A program made the translations under genes and the position numbers. 64,000 nucleotides of DNA from positions 7,302,974 through 7,366,973 of the forward strand of contig OY754974.1 of assembly GCA_963576475.1 (NCBI GenBank), in the 5' to 3' direction. The notes under the pieces are model-generated. The model had not been told where the DNA came from. It did no database searches and saw only the letters and a program-made list of their open reading frames with translations. Below are positions 22,110 through 33,045 of this stretch, in pieces. The stretch's first letter is position 1, and every line of letters starts with the position of its first letter. Source of the DNA: Molanna angustata. Lineage: Eukaryota > Arthropoda > Insecta > Trichoptera > Molannidae.

Positions 22110-22565
22110 ATGGTGAAACTTCATTTTGAATTTAAAATATTACCTGGAATTGATGGAAAAACAAATGTTTATAATATAATCTCAATCACCACAACTGATA
22201 ACAAGGTTTATGCCATACCAGAAGATCTACAACCAGTGAGCAATCACAAAGAAATAATAAAAACAAGTGCCTTTATTAAAGTAAAAAGAAGTATAACAAA
22301 AAGGTATCAAGTACGAAGAGTTTGGATAACGTTAATAGATGAGTTACAAAAAACATACATAGATGAAGATGGTAACTTACAGTTTGATAATATATATTTG
22401 GAGGAAATTACACAAAATAAAATACAGGAGACAAAAATTAATGAAAATTTTATAGCTAAAAAAGATATTTGTAAACCTAATAATATAAAAAAATTAGCAG
22501 TTAATTTTGTTATAGAAAATTTTACGACAAAAACTTCTAACGTATCACAATGGATAACTATTTGA
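22110..22565 (+). CDS. Unrecognised 151-residue protein
   Basis: The frame opens at ATG 22110 (A at -3, G at +4) and ends at TGA 22563-22565. The product starts MVKLHFEFKILPG, is rich in Lys, Ile, Asn and Thr, and contains KVKRSITKRYQVRRVW followed by an acidic patch, YIDEDGNLQFDN. No signal peptide or membrane segment is apparent. The frame stays open upstream to 22017, across the acceptor-like TTTCTCTTTTTACAG (22018-22032), so it could be an internal or terminal exon. I do not recognise the family. It lies inside the element at 21704-23514, so it may be an element gene or a captured exon. It is the only long frame here that is not LINE-derived. Confidence 0.45.
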   Translation: MVKLHFEFKILPGIDGKTNVYNIISITTTDNKVYAIPEDLQPVSNHKEIIKTSAFIKVKRSITKRYQVRRVWITLIDELQKTYIDEDGNLQFDNIYLEEITQNKIQETKINENFIAKKDICKPNNIKKLAVNFVIENFTTKTSNVSQWITI

Positions 22566-22659
22566 ATCTAATATATTTGAATCACATGGATGTTATAATT
22601 CGCTGAGCAAACTTATATTTTCTTGTTCGATTAGCCGCTATACATTTTGAGGTTAGATT

Positions 22660-23250
22660 CATTTATTCATTTTCATTTATTTATTCATATAAACATACAT
22701 GACATTACAATAATTATTGAATCTGCAATGCCCCACTAGACAAAAAAACAGTGCCGGGGCCAATGAGACAGTGACACTAGTATTACTTGATGCCAACATT
22801 AATCGTATATAAAAAGTGATAATATAACAACAATGGAAATAAAAAAAAGCATTTCCAAAAAAACATGATATAAAAAAATTGCACTAATATATTATATTTG
22901 TAGCAAAATAAAGTATGGGGTCGTAGGCTATGGGTGAAAAATCTCCTCTGCATAGTGTCTGCCTGATACTAAGAGCCATTCCTATATTTTAGTTTTAAAA
23001 GCATGACTATTTCCCATTTGCTTAATTTTTCTGTCAAGCATATTGAATGTTCTAGGAGCAATGACTCCAAAACATCTCAGTCCAAACGAGGTTTTCTTTA
23101 TAAGCACGAAGTTCAGTTCATTTGCTTGCCTAGTGAAACGCGTTTGTTGGCTTCTAGTATGCAGAGTTATATGCTTATGGAAATGAATTAATGCAGATTT
23201 TAAAAACAGCTGTCTTTTGGTCATTTCTTATACCATTACAATACAGCATA
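22660..23250 (-). mobile_element. LINE 3' part (family J), minus strand
   Basis: The minus frame 22982-23224 reads LHTRSQQTRFTRQ, KKTSFGLRCFGVIAPRTFNM and LDRKIKQM. These are the usual terminal motifs of LINE reverse transcriptases (xNTRxxxxF, then IAPRxxNxLxxxIK). The 3' UTR toward lower coordinates has GCCTGATACTAAG..., GTGCCGGGGCCAATGAGACA and a reversed A-rich tail near 22670. Its end is repeated at 61170-61300. The insertion splits the element at 21704-23514. Confidence 0.75.
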
Positions 23251-23514
23251 TACATACATATAGTCAGATTTCTTAGTGTTGTCAGATGTAAAAAACTAAA
23301 CATTTCCAATTCGACATAGCGCCACCTACTATAATTTAGAGTTATAAAGAATCATGTTTTTTATTTTCCTTTTATTATAATAATGTTTAAAATGCAATTT
23401 TGTGAATCTAAACCATTCAGGGACTCGCACAAACACACACAAAAAAATTCATCAAAATCGGTTCAGCCGTTTAGAAGTTCAGTGACAAGAATTATATGAA
23501 GGTATATATAAAGA

Positions 23515-24080
23515 TGAACTGTTAAAAAATATGACTTTGGAGATCGTGCAATACATAGATCTTTATCCGTCATTGGATCAATTAAACTTGAAGATAATAT
23601 AACTTCTGTTAGAAACACCAATAAAAACATAGTCAAAAAGTGTTCGCTTCGCTCACCGAGTTGGCGGTTATTAAAAATAAGTTTTACTGCCTTTTCTATT
23701 ATAATCAAACCTTTATAAATCTTCCACCATCTCAGCATTACCTGAACTTGGGGTAATAATAACATTAGGATCATCATCTAGTGTCGGTATTTATCAGGAA
23801 ATTTATGGCACGAAATCTGTTATAAAGATGTCCACCATTTTATAGTGACCATAATATCCTATTTCTATACATTTACAGTGGTCGGCTGGAAGGCCATGGG
23901 TACTGAGTGCCTTTGATACACATTATGTGATGCAGACAAGTTCATTCACCGATGGTTTTGATCAAATCATGAACGGATGGTCAACCTTTTTTAAATAATA
24001 ATATAACAGAAAACATTGAGGTGCGTGGAAATGCAATGTAGACCGGACTGAAGTAATAGAAATCAATAATTTATTTTTTA
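23515..24080. other. No gene recognised
   Basis: A 104-codon minus frame at 23463-23777 has no recognised domain. Short stretches such as GTGTTCGCTTCGCTCACCGA are GC-richer but not shared with other parts of the window. Confidence 0.4.
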
Positions 24081-24081
24081 A

Positions 24082-24245
24082 AAATTATGTCCTTGTTAAA
24101 CAAGGACATATACATCTTCCTACATTCCCTAAATTAAGCATAAAAGCTTGTGATATAGGTGAACGAAATCGGTCGAGGCAGGATTCGAACTCGAGGCAAC
24201 TGGATCACTTGCCCAGCGCACTAACCGCTCTGTTATCGACTCATT
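24082..24245 (-). mobile_element. tRNA-derived SINE, family 3
   Basis: On the minus strand the head has AGAGCGGTTAGTGCGCTGGG and the B-box-like GAGTTCGAATCCTGCC. The shared body ACCGATTTCGTTCACCTATA and AGCTTTTATGCTTAATTTAG follow, ending TGTTTAACAAGGACATA. Relatives lie at 30222, 56185 and 60695 (minus), with headless pieces at 32455 and 37760. Complete head plus body marks it as a SINE rather than a tRNA gene. Confidence 0.87.
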
Positions 24246-24299
24246 TTTTTATCACATCTTTGAAACTATTGTAGGAAAATGTATGTCTTTAAACAATAC

Positions 24300-24790
24300 A
24301 ATCGTGTGCGCCCGAATTATGAATCGAGCGTTTTATTTTCGGTGCAGAAAAACGAAGTCACATAACTCCACTACTAAACGAATTACACTGGTTGAAGTGT
24401 CCAGAGCGAATTAATTACAAAATTTATTTGACAGTATATAATGCTTTGAACAACCTGGCACCAAAATATATACAAGAGCTGTATCAGAAAAGATATCTCT
24501 CTGGGAGGCATCTCACATTCAGGTCGTCTGGATCACAGAGAAACAATTCCTAAAAGGAGTTGGACAGAGTCAACAAAGCGGCTTACTATGACCAATTCTT
24601 TAGTGTGAGTGGTCCTATCAAGTGGAATTCACTGCCTCTAGATGTCCGCAGTGCTCAAAGCAAGAGCACTTTCACTAAAGGACTAAAAAGAGCTTTGTTT
24701 CTGAGAGCAACAAAACATTAAAATATCAGGCCCTTGGTATTATCTCGAATAATTTAACGGCGCTATACAAATAATTTATTATTATTATTA
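24300..24790 (+). mobile_element. CR1/L2-like LINE, C-terminal region and 3' tail
   Basis: The frame VCARIMNRAF, then HITPLLNELHWLKCPERINY, then LAPKYIQELY is the diagnostic post-catalytic region of CR1/L2 elements. After a stop and frameshift near 24550 the frame KWNSLPLDVRSAQSKSTF followed by KRALFLR completes the C terminus. The element ends CGGCGCTATACAAATAATTT plus (ATT)n, the microsatellite-type tail of this clade. One nonsense codon and one shift are visible, so it is dead. Confidence 0.9.
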
Positions 24791-25539
24791 TTTGAATTAC
24801 TATAATAATTATGTTAATAATTATTTTCGAAATATTCTATATAAATTTATACCAAGTGTTAATGTAGATATGATAGTGAAAACCAATAATTATATATTTA
24901 CAGCTTTTATTCACAATATACATTATATACACAAAATGAGCTAACGTCTTCGTTGGTTTTCCAGTATATATACATAGACTTTCATTTTCTAGAACATTCT
25001 GTTTTCTTAGTAATTGTTCCGCCACACGTTGAAAACGTTGTTAGTCATTGTAAATGCTCTGCCACATTACCTTATATAATATAAATTTACCTTATGTAAA
25101 TTGAAAAAAAAAATTAGACAGCCTTTTCAAAGTTTTCTTCAATTTATTGTTATCAAAAAATAAACCAAAATATCGGCTCAAAGACCATTAATGATTCATC
25201 AATGATTTTGTTTTGAGTGGTACCATCTAAGCGGCTATAAGGTCTAATGTTACATTTTATAGTTTTATATTCCAAGAGATGTATATCAGGATCGAAAAGG
25301 TTATAATAATGATCGTCTTTTTGTGTTCCTCAGCTGGACAACAAATACATATTTGTCCCATATTCCATTAAGGAATGTTTCCGTAATGCTTTTGACCGTA
25401 TTCATCTCGCATATATCGCTCTTTAGTTTGACCCAAAACTAGTGTTAATGAAAACATTATGATATTATCCCAAATTATTTATTTATTTATTAATTCGTAA
25501 AGACAACAGCTGAACTGTAATTTATAGGATCATTTATTT
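24791..25539. other. AT-rich DNA, nothing recognised
   Basis: No repeat shared with the rest of the window, no credible frame. Confidence 0.4.
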
Positions 25540-26400
25540 TATTTTTTATTTATTTTTTATTTTTAATATATTTTATAATACAATTAATATATAAATTCAC
25601 TAGTAATAATATTCTTACATATTTTTCCCTGCAGTACCTCATCAAAAAGATTACAATCTTGTGCTTGATGAGGGGAAGCACTTATAACAAAATAAAAAGT
25701 ATCAATACAAAGCAAAGTCAACATAAAAGTAAAAGTAATTAAATCAAATCATACATGAACAAAAAAAAAATCAAATAAACATCATAAAAAGGTTGAAAAT
25801 AAATGAAAAAGAAGAATAGTCAAATGAGAAAACATATCAGAATACATATTCAAACCAAAAAAAAGAAAAACATGAAAATAATTGAAAAATGAGTAATATA
25901 TGTAGAATTATAGACGATTCAAATATATCAAAACACATATTCAAAAATAAAAAAAGAAAATACTGGAAATTGAAACAAATCAAAACAACAAAATCGAAAA
26001 CTACCATTTTAGAAAGTTAAGTGCAATTTTAATTTATGTTTAAATTTTTTAAATTCTTTTATCTGCTTTAATTCATTTGGGAGGCAATTGAAAAATTTTA
26101 TTCCCAAATAAATGTAGTTGTTTTGTAATTGTCCTGTATTACATTTGGGTATTTTAAAATCATTTTGGAATCGCAGAGACTTATTTTTTTCAATTTTTTG
26201 TATAACATTATCTTTGAAAATTTGCAAAATAGACACTTTTTTATAAATATTATCTACTTTGGGTACTTTGAACATGTCAAATAGTGTTGTAGTGGGGAAA
26301 GTGCGTGTTTTCTTAAGTATAACCTTTATGATTAATTTTTGTACAAATCTAACTTGGTTTAAAATATTGTCATATGCTCCTCCCCAACCAAATAGAAGTA
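25540..26400 (-). mobile_element. LINE (family K), C-terminal frame plus 3' UTR
   Basis: The minus strand reads GGAYDNILNQVRFVQKLIIK into FKVPKVDNIYKK and ends GIKFFNCLPNELKQIK ... FKHKLKLHL. It is the same family as 39851-40396, which has GGSYPAHLKLLYTIQRKIIK at the corresponding place. The 3' UTR contains CCTCATCAA...TTGATGAGG (~25637-25675), a stem-loop, then an A-rich reversed tail. The 88-codon part from 26275 is open; upstream there is a shift or missing start because the copy is truncated. Confidence 0.85.
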
Positions 26401-26715
26401 TAATTTATCCAATTGATATAAAATTTTATTACTAAATTGTTGGTAAGTGTAAAATATTCATCGAATATATTGATGAATTAGTAAAATTTCGAATTTTATT
26501 TATGACCAGTAGATAAATTATGATTCAAAAATTTCATTGGAAAACCATGTATGTAAATATAACAATTTGACATTATGCTCAGAAAAACTTAATAACACAT
26601 ACTATTTTAAAACTGACTATTATAGTTGGTTGGACACTCAATAAACTAGCCAATGTGCAATATGTTTGTTTATATTATGTGCAAAAAGATGAATAAATTA
26701 AAAAATGCAACATTA
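26401..26715. other. AT-rich spacer
   Basis: No feature recognised. Confidence 0.4.
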
Positions 26716-27020
26716 TATGTTTTTATTTATTTATTAAAGATTTGGTACACGGTTAACATACAATATACATAAACATAATATCAATAATAATAAATCAACC
26801 GTACAATCCCACAAGGCATAGCCTGTCTGTGGGTATAGGTACCAATTAAAAAAAAAATTCAAAATTATTTAATTAATAACATTAGTTATTCATAAAAATA
26901 AAATAGAGCTAATTGCTTAGGCTGGAAACAAGTGCAAAGATATAAAGAATACAAATTATATATAAAAACATACATACACATATTTATATACAAAACATCA
27001 ATAAGTTTACATGAATCAGC
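26716..27020 (-). mobile_element. Possible LINE 3' UTR, minus strand
   Basis: Begins with reversed A-rich tail TTTTTATTTATTTATTAAAG and contains the stem-loop CCCACAAGGCATAGCCTGTC then TGTGGG, similar in position to the stem-loops of other LINE 3' UTRs here. No coding remnant was identified, so the assignment is tentative. Confidence 0.35.
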
Positions 27021-27959
27021 AGACTGACAGCGGTCCTACCAAATATTATACCCGCAGTCGATAGCAACAATACTTGGCAAGTACGAGGATATGCATGTCG
27101 CAGTCAATCTACATATTCTAGATAAAATTGAGAATTTCCAATTATGATTAAAAAAAAATAACAATAAAATAAAAACATCATTGAACTTTTACACAAGAGC
27201 TGAATATTGAGAAAAAGAAATTCAGAATAAATATTTAATAAAGTTGTAACACCAACAAGTAAAATTTTAGTAGTAAAAAAAACTTACATAAAAATAAAAG
27301 ATAAAAGAAGCAGGATCATGTTAATATTTGTAGGTACATATATACTACTAATGCTATTTCACTTAAAATTATTTAATACGAATATCGGTTATTTCTCTTC
27401 AGTTCCTCGCAATCAGAATGTACAACTCGGTTCATCAAATTAACAATATTGATATATTCTCAAACTCCAAATTAACTTTCAAAAAACACGTAATATCCCA
27501 GTTTGTAACCTCTTAATTTTTTTGTATAAATTCATGTATAACTTGTCTGTTTAATTATTGTGTTTAATCTTTGAGTCTACAACTCTAAACTTACTATGCA
27601 ATCTTCACCTGCAATATAATAATTATATTAGGTATAAAAATAGACACTGCACCTTCCAAACACTGCATAGTGTACATAGTGAAGGTCGGAAACTATTATG
27701 CGCAGAAATATTTAGGCATTCATGCCTATATCTGTGCTTAATCAAATAAAATAAAATGAACAAACCTAACAACACTGATCTTATATTAGTTAAAACCTAC
27801 AAATAAAGTTGGACGCTAAGTCAGATGAGTATCAAAATATTGGTTAGTTCTAGAACCTTTCATTGCCCATTTATATTGTTTCACAGCTAATTCTGTATGT
27901 ATTTCTCGTTAACATATCAGTTTCTCATTATTAAAACATATAGAACAAAATTGCATTGG
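27021..27959. other. No gene recognised
   Basis: AT-rich with short frames only. Nothing is shared clearly with other parts of the window. Confidence 0.4.
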
Positions 27960-28040
27960 AAAGGGAACTTAATAAAAAAGGTATAATTGATGAATTTTGC
28001 GCTAGCGAATAAAGTCTCAAACTCCTCCGTGCGCGCAGTT
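27960..28040 (+). repeat. Dispersed repeat family E, fragment
   Basis: GGGAACTTAATAAAAAAGGT, ATGAATTTTGCGCTAGCGAA and TAAAGT correspond to GGGAACTCAATAAGAAGGCA and GTGAACGTTGCGCAAGCGCA at 55925-56080, and to 42330-42365. The TTGCGCAAGCGCA block is a recognisable near-palindrome. Confidence 0.65.
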
Positions 28041-28494
28041 TGCTTGAAAAAGGGGTCCGAAGATATCGCTTCGCTTATTAATACCAATATAGATTCACGA
28101 ATCACAATAATTTACAGTCTTATTATAAAAATTTCATCCGTAATCATCAAATTAATAATAGGTAGTAGTACCAAAAAGATAGTTCTTTAACCTTTTTGAG
28201 TTATGCAAGAACGTACTTCACTCAATATTATCTCCCGATACATTTATAGCTCTTCGTTCTCCCAGTCTCTGAGCTAAGACCATAATCGTGTGATACCTCT
28301 ATTTATTTCACTAATAACGATTTGAATATTGTAAAGGACCAACGCCAATAGCTCGAGTGATTCTTTAAGTCATGTCTTGTCGCCCCATTTCTTCAACTAA
28401 AGCTCGGTCCACACTCAAAGGACAATATTATTTAACTATTTTTGATAATACATTTTGAAAAGTATTTGTTATAAATATATGTGATGTCGAAGAC
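28041..28494. other. No gene recognised
   Basis: No shared repeat or domain-bearing frame. Confidence 0.4.
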
Positions 28495-28720
28495 ATAACA
28501 AGATGAGAACGTAGCTGAAGATGCTTCTGGAGAGATCACGTCGAACGCATGAACCCAACAACAAAAATTTACTCGGAAGAGATGGAAGGACAGTTGGACC
28601 TCCTCTCCCCAGGATATTCCACCCTTACAGAAAGATCAAATAACCTAATGCACGATGATGAAGAAGATTTATCAACATACTTGATATATAATGATCGAAC
28701 GTTTTTACCAAATCCACTAA
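28495..28720 (+). mobile_element. RTE-like LINE, decayed C-terminal fragment
   Basis: The plus strand reads RDHVERMNPTTKIYSEEM then GQLDLLSPGY. This fits the W-x-x-HVxRM segment and following GxxxGRP-like region of RTE-type C termini, in a degenerate form. Compare DHVERMDSQRLSNM near 56695. Confidence 0.55.
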
Positions 28721-28889
28721 TTCAGTCTAGTCTATAAAAAACACTGAAACTCCACCTACAGCATGGTAAACATTTGAATTTGAATTGAATTTGACTTTAA
28801 AATTTAGATTATTTTAATCCTTGATAGTTCCGAGTTGTCTCGACGAAAACAATCGGACGTTATAAATTGGATCAGTGAATATTTTTTTT
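28721..28889. other. Spacer
   Basis: Nothing recognised. Confidence 0.4.
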
Positions 28890-29130
28890 TTGATATTTAT
28901 TAAAATAGATTTTACAATATATTAAGAATAATGTGTTTTTGTTATCTGTCTAAAATATCAAACGAGTAATTTATTTACTAACTTCATGTACATTAATGTT
29001 TACAATGGCATGTTTATTGCCATAAGGTAATTTCTTCCACCCAACCAAAGCAACGTGAGGCCAAAAATAGTGTAGTAGTTGGTACAGAAAGCAATAAAGA
29101 AAGGAGGATGATATTAATATTTGACATAGT
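28890..29130 (-). mobile_element. LINE 3' UTR, minus strand
   Basis: ACTTCATGTACATTAATG, GGCATGTTTATTGCCATAAG then GTAATTTCTTCCACCCAACC and AAAGCAACGTGAGGCC recur at 61480-61620 with few changes, and in part at 16970-17020. The T-rich left edge fits a reversed poly(A). No coding part is visible. Confidence 0.6.
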
Positions 29131-29685
29131 TATACAAAAAAAAATATCGTCATGTTTCCTACCCTCGAAAAATCAGCTTCAGAAACAGTTCGAGTAGACT
29201 TATATTTCAGGGTGTGTTCGAGTCTTAAAGGTTACACTATCTCCATATACTTGGTTGAGAAGGGTTTTAAACCGGCAACAAAGTCCCAAATTTACTGTCA
29301 CAATCCTTTAAGAATGCTGCTCTTCGGATTTATCTGCTAGACAGGGGCCATTCTGACACGAGGTGGAGATAATATGTTATTTCACGCAACTCAGAACTAC
29401 CGGACAACATTTTTATTAGTGACATACATATTTGGTGTCTACATAATATCATTATACGTATTATACCAAGTGATGATCATATGACATATTTTATGTTCCA
29501 TTACTAAGTTTTTTTAATGTATCTGTTTCCGTCATAGAATACAGCTAATTCTAGAGATTAGAAAGAATTAAAGGAGCCGGTGTTGAATTGAATTCTTCTA
29601 TACATTCTTGTTTTTGTTCATGCGCCGTCTCCATTGAAAATATTGGCGACCAACAGGGGGTATCTTCACTTCGTTCACTGCGTGA
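29131..29685. other. No gene recognised
   Basis: A 62-codon plus frame at 29152-29340 has no recognised domain. CGTTCACTGCGTGAAGCC near 29670 is a small inverted motif. Confidence 0.35.
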
Positions 29686-29689
29686 AGCC

Positions 29690-30010
29690 TAAGCATTTTT
29701 TTTTAAATTTTCAAAACATAAACAAAATATAAAACAGTCAAACTATATAGAAACAGTTGAACAGTAAGAAAAAACATATTTCCCTTTACCAGAGTGCAAG
29801 CACTCTTGTGTAAAGGAGATAATTAAATACAAAAGACTCAAAATATTATATATTCATAATTATTACCTAAACAAAAAGAATTTAGTATAATTTACATATC
29901 AGTCAAATTTAATAAGTTTAATTTATTTTTTATTTTTCTTTAGAATTCATTATATTCAATTGCCAGTTTCAAATCTGTTTCAAGTTGGTTTAACCACACC
30001 ACCCCATTGT
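29690..30010 (-). mobile_element. Possible LINE 3' UTR related to family K
   Basis: A T-run and AAATTTTCAAAACATAAAC lead to AGAGTGCAAGCACTCT (a perfect short hairpin) and an AAATACAAAAG-rich stretch. The layout resembles 25540-26000 but sequence identity is weak. Confidence 0.35.
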
Positions 30011-30221
30011 AAGTGTAGTAGTGCTGTGCAAAACTTGTATGTGTTAACGGGGTACACAATTAATTGACTCACTATATCACTCACCACACGTACAAAGTAC
30101 ACGTACAATAATGCAGTATTTTTTCATACACAATCTATAACAACGTGGATGATTGTGTACTTGTTTTAAAAACATATCCATTTTATATAAAAAAAAATTG
30201 TTTGAAAATAAAATTAATATG

Positions 30222-30374
30222 TCCTTGTTAAACAAATACATATACAACTTCCTACATTCCCTAAAATAAGCATAAATGCTTGTGCTATAGGTGAACGAAA
30301 TCGGTCGAGGTAGGATTCGAACTCGCGACCACTGTATTACTAACCCAGCGCGCTAACCGCTCTACCATTGACCC
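30222..30374 (-). mobile_element. tRNA-derived SINE, family 3
   Basis: On the minus strand the head runs GGTCAATGGTAGAGCGGTTA, GCGCGCTGGGTTAGTAATAC and GCGAGTTCGAATCCTACC. The body TCGACCGATTTCGTTCACC and the end TTGTTTAACAAGGACATATT follow. The left edge is A/T-rich. Confidence 0.88.
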
Positions 30375-30414
30375 ATTTGTAAAAGTATTTTTTTCCATTC
30401 TTATGATTTTCGGG

Positions 30415-30860
30415 GTCTTAGCCCTCCTTCGTCCAGAAACGGACATAGGCATCTCCCTGAGACCACCATAGCTCTCTATCTTGTGCAGACCGCATCCATC
30501 TGCCTCCAGCCACTCGTCTTATATCATCAGACCACCTTGTTTGAGGCCTTCCAACCTTTCTTTTGCCCGTTCTAGGTCGCCATTCTAGCACTTTGTTAGT
30601 CCATCTGGAGTCTGTGGTTCGGGAGAAATGCCCTGCCCAGCTCCACTTCTGCTTGCTAAACCTTTTGGACAGCGTCGGTTAATTTGTTTTCTCTTTAATA
30701 CACAAGTCTTAGCGAAATACCCAGCATTCTCTTTTCCATGGCACTTTGTGTTGCTTCTAAATTATGTAACATTTTGCTAACAGTTTCACAGCCATACGTT
30801 AGTACCGAGAGAATGCAAGCGTCAAAAACTTTCAATTAAAGATAATTGGCGTACTTCGGA
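30415..30860 (-). mobile_element. RTE-like LINE, C-terminal region
   Basis: The minus strand, over several frames, gives FDACILSVLTYGCET, EKRMLGISLR, WAGHFSRT-like sequence, KGWKASNKVV, and the terminal RWMQ-like and DR-W-like blocks. This order is that of the region from the reverse transcriptase thumb to the stop in RTE-type elements and parallels 18688-18867. Multiple shifts and stops mark it as dead. Confidence 0.75.
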
Positions 30861-30949
30861 GACTTGAGAATGTAAGAGAGTTTACCAAAGGTAGTTTACC
30901 ATGCTACACCTCTTCTTCTTTCAAACGGTTTTCGGGCTAGTTACCAAAT

Positions 30950-31025
30950 AATAATGATAATAATAAACACTTCATTGGACCCTGTTCAAGTGTCGAATTT
31001 ATTGACAAATTCTTCCAACTCACCA
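30950..31025 (-). mobile_element. SINE family 2, 3' tail, minus strand
   Basis: AATAATAAACACTTCATTGG, ACCCTGTTCAAGTG and CAAATTCTTCCAACTCACCA are the reverse complement of the tails at 33180-33252. Confidence 0.7.
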
Positions 31026-31132
31026 ATGTTTCTTCTTCTTCTTCTTTCCCCTTAGCGCTTTTGTCCCATTTCTATCGGGGTACGCTATAACCATGATCCT
31101 TGAATTGGCAACTCACCAGTTTTTGCAGTCCA
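31026..31132 (-). mobile_element. Probable body of an interrupted SINE
   Basis: CTTCTTCTTCTTTCCCCTTA, GCGCTTTTGTCCCATTTC and GGGGTACGCT occupy one side of the foldback at 31133-31316. A tRNA-like head lies on the other side at 31317-31425, so the two may have been one minus-strand element before insertion. No second copy in the window confirms this. Confidence 0.4.
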
Positions 31133-31316
31133 GGGGGGCAAGTCTGGTTCGACCGGCGAAATCAAAACCCCAGTGATTACCCATATCATGGATATAATTA
31201 TCATATGGAGTTCTATGACATCTAAAGATATTGTAGAACTCCATATAATAATTATATCCATGATATGGGTAAACAAGGTGGGTTTTCATTTCGACGATCA
31301 ACCAGACTTGCCCCCC
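31133..31316. mobile_element. Foldback element (184 bp)
   Basis: It begins GGGGGGCAAGTCTGGTT and ends AACCAGACTTGCCCCCC, an exact 17-bp terminal match. Inside, ACCCATATCATGGATATAAT and its complement ATTATATCCATGATATGGGT pair exactly, as do TATGGAGTTCTA and TAGAACTCCATA. Arms are ~85 bases with a small loop. No clear target duplication is seen. It interrupts a SINE-like unit. Confidence 0.9.
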
Positions 31317-31425
31317 AGAATTGCGTGAAAGGTGTTTATATTTTGTTTTCCTCTGCCGGAAATCGAGCCCAGGACGCCAGCAACCAAGCCAAACGTCTTA
31401 CCACATGTGCCACGGTGGTCAACAA
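31317..31425 (-). mobile_element. SINE with tRNA-like head, minus strand
   Basis: The minus strand reads ACCGTGGCACATGTGGTAAG, GCGTCCTGGGCTCGATTTCC and GGCAGAGG. It parallels the family 2 head at 33046 (GTGGCACAGTTGGTAAGC, CGTCCTGGGTTCGATTCCC). Confidence 0.75.
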
Positions 31426-32454
31426 GTAAATTTGACACGCATCTTATAACATGTTACATTTTAGAGATGTTGATCGTTGATCAACATAACATCTTGCCTT
31501 GCAATACCAAGACTTGCAAGGCTTTTACTTATCACTACGTATGGTGTAATTTTAAAGTATCTAGATTGGTACGGTCAAAATTATGTTCTGTTTGTACCTA
31601 CAGCTCAAACTATATGTTTTAAATTGTATTTTTTTTTCAATAATGTGTACCTACTTACTATAGAAATAAATTCCATTAAACTTAATAAATGAACATATTA
31701 AATAAGAATAAAGGTGCAGATAACCATCGGAGAAGTGGAGAAAGTCGCATTTATCGTTAACCACAATCCATTCATTTTGAACGATATTACTTATCCATTA
31801 TTTTAACGTTGTCAAAATATATTAGATAGGTACCTTTCATATTTGTTTTTTTTTTGTTTTTGAAGAATACCTACAACATTAAGGGCTTCTTTTATAAAAA
31901 ATCAACCAATCAACATTTTTTGAATTCAATTGAACGTAAAGCCTACTCGATATAACGTAAAACCAATATTTATTTAAGTACACATACCTACCTACTTAAA
32001 TTTCCAAACAAGAAAAAATCAATAAAGAATACTCACCCTTGTCGTATTTGAAAGATATGTTTCAATAGGAATTACTTGACTTAATACATTATAAGAATAC
32101 GAAGAAAATAATTTCAAAGTCATCGAAGGTTAATGTTTTCTTTGAATGATCATGTTTCACTTTAATATAAATATTTTGTTTATATATTGAATTTTTAATT
32201 TATTTTTAAAGCAACTCAGGTTTCTATACAACATCGTCAAAACCTACTTTGTATACTTGCTTCATTAACACTCGTTCTGTGAGGCTAAACCATTCCATGC
32301 CATTGATTTTCACTAGTGACTTCGTCCCAGTCAACTAACATGGCCAAATCCCTCCCCAAAAGAGCTATATATCTAAATATGTATTAGCTATTGAAAAAAT
32401 ACTATCGTGGGTAGTAAATTGCAATCAAGAAAATTTCTTACCTTTCATTTCCGA
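31426..32454. other. No gene recognised
   Basis: AT-rich. Frames of 71-96 codons at 31332-31692 start within the SINE head and carry no domain. TAGGTACCTTTC and ACATACCTACCTACTTA words occur. Confidence 0.4.
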
Positions 32455-32560
32455 TTTCGTTCACCTACAGCACAAGCATTTATTTGCTTATTTTATGGAA
32501 CGTAGGAAGATGTACATGTACTTGTTTAACAAGGACATATTCATTTTATATAAAAAAAAA
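32455..32560 (+). mobile_element. SINE family 3, headless copy
   Basis: CCGATTTCGTTCACCTACAG, CACAAGCATTTATTTGCTTA and TGTTTAACAAGGACATATTC match the bodies at 30222 and 24082, followed by an A-rich tail. The tRNA-like head is missing. Confidence 0.8.
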
Positions 32561-32734
32561 ATTAAAAAAAAAAAAATTATTAAAAAAATATTTTATATTG
32601 TATAGGACACATTCAGGGAAAAGGAAATATAATTGAAGCATTCAATGATTACATTTAGCATGAGAATATCAAAATAGGCAACAAATTTTATAAAATCTAA
32701 AGTAAAACTAAAACTTGTATCAATAACAATTTAC
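32561..32734. other. AT-rich spacer
   Basis: Nothing recognised. Confidence 0.4.
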
Positions 32735-33045
32735 AATAGGTTAGCACACTGACACACATTCATACCATCATGGCATATCCCATGATATGAGGGAACCAGC
32801 GACAGCTGTGCGGGTGTGCATTAGGTACCGTATAAAAGAAAGCATGATTCAAGGGTGTTTTCCCCCACACCAGTCACATCTCGCCTATAGAGGCGCTACG
32901 CTACATTCAGAATGGGTATTGAACCTCATTGCTGAACGATGTGTGATGTTGAACCGGTTGTATTTTTGAATAGACAAAAAGTGGAAGGACTATTCTATGC
33001 AGGTGCCTCATAGCAAGACTGACATACATCCACACTAAAATTGCC
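32735..33045 (-). repeat. Dispersed repeat family D, longest copy
   Basis: On the minus strand it runs GAGGCACCTGCATAGAATAG, TCAGCAATGAGGTTCAATAC, GGCGAGATGTGACTGGTGTG, TAATGCACACCCGC and GTCGCTGGTTCCCTCAT. These blocks are in the same order as at 12060-12310. It is directly followed by a SINE family 2 head, so the junction may be an insertion site. Confidence 0.8.

Larger units (their letters stand above)
21704..23514 (+). mobile_element. Element with ACTAGCGGACCCGACAG end, carries an ORF and a nested LINE
   Basis: The left end ACTAGCGGACCCGACAGAAG then TTGTCCTGC, and the right end CATCAAAATCGGTTCAGCCG then TATATATAAAGAT, are shared with 46100-47192. Both ends lie in the same order and orientation there. 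Such end pairs are widespread in insect genomes; I cannot name the family with certainty. This copy is longer because a reversed LINE is nested at 22660-23250 and because it includes a 151-codon ORF not seen in the other copy. No terminal inverted repeat was found. Confidence 0.6.
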
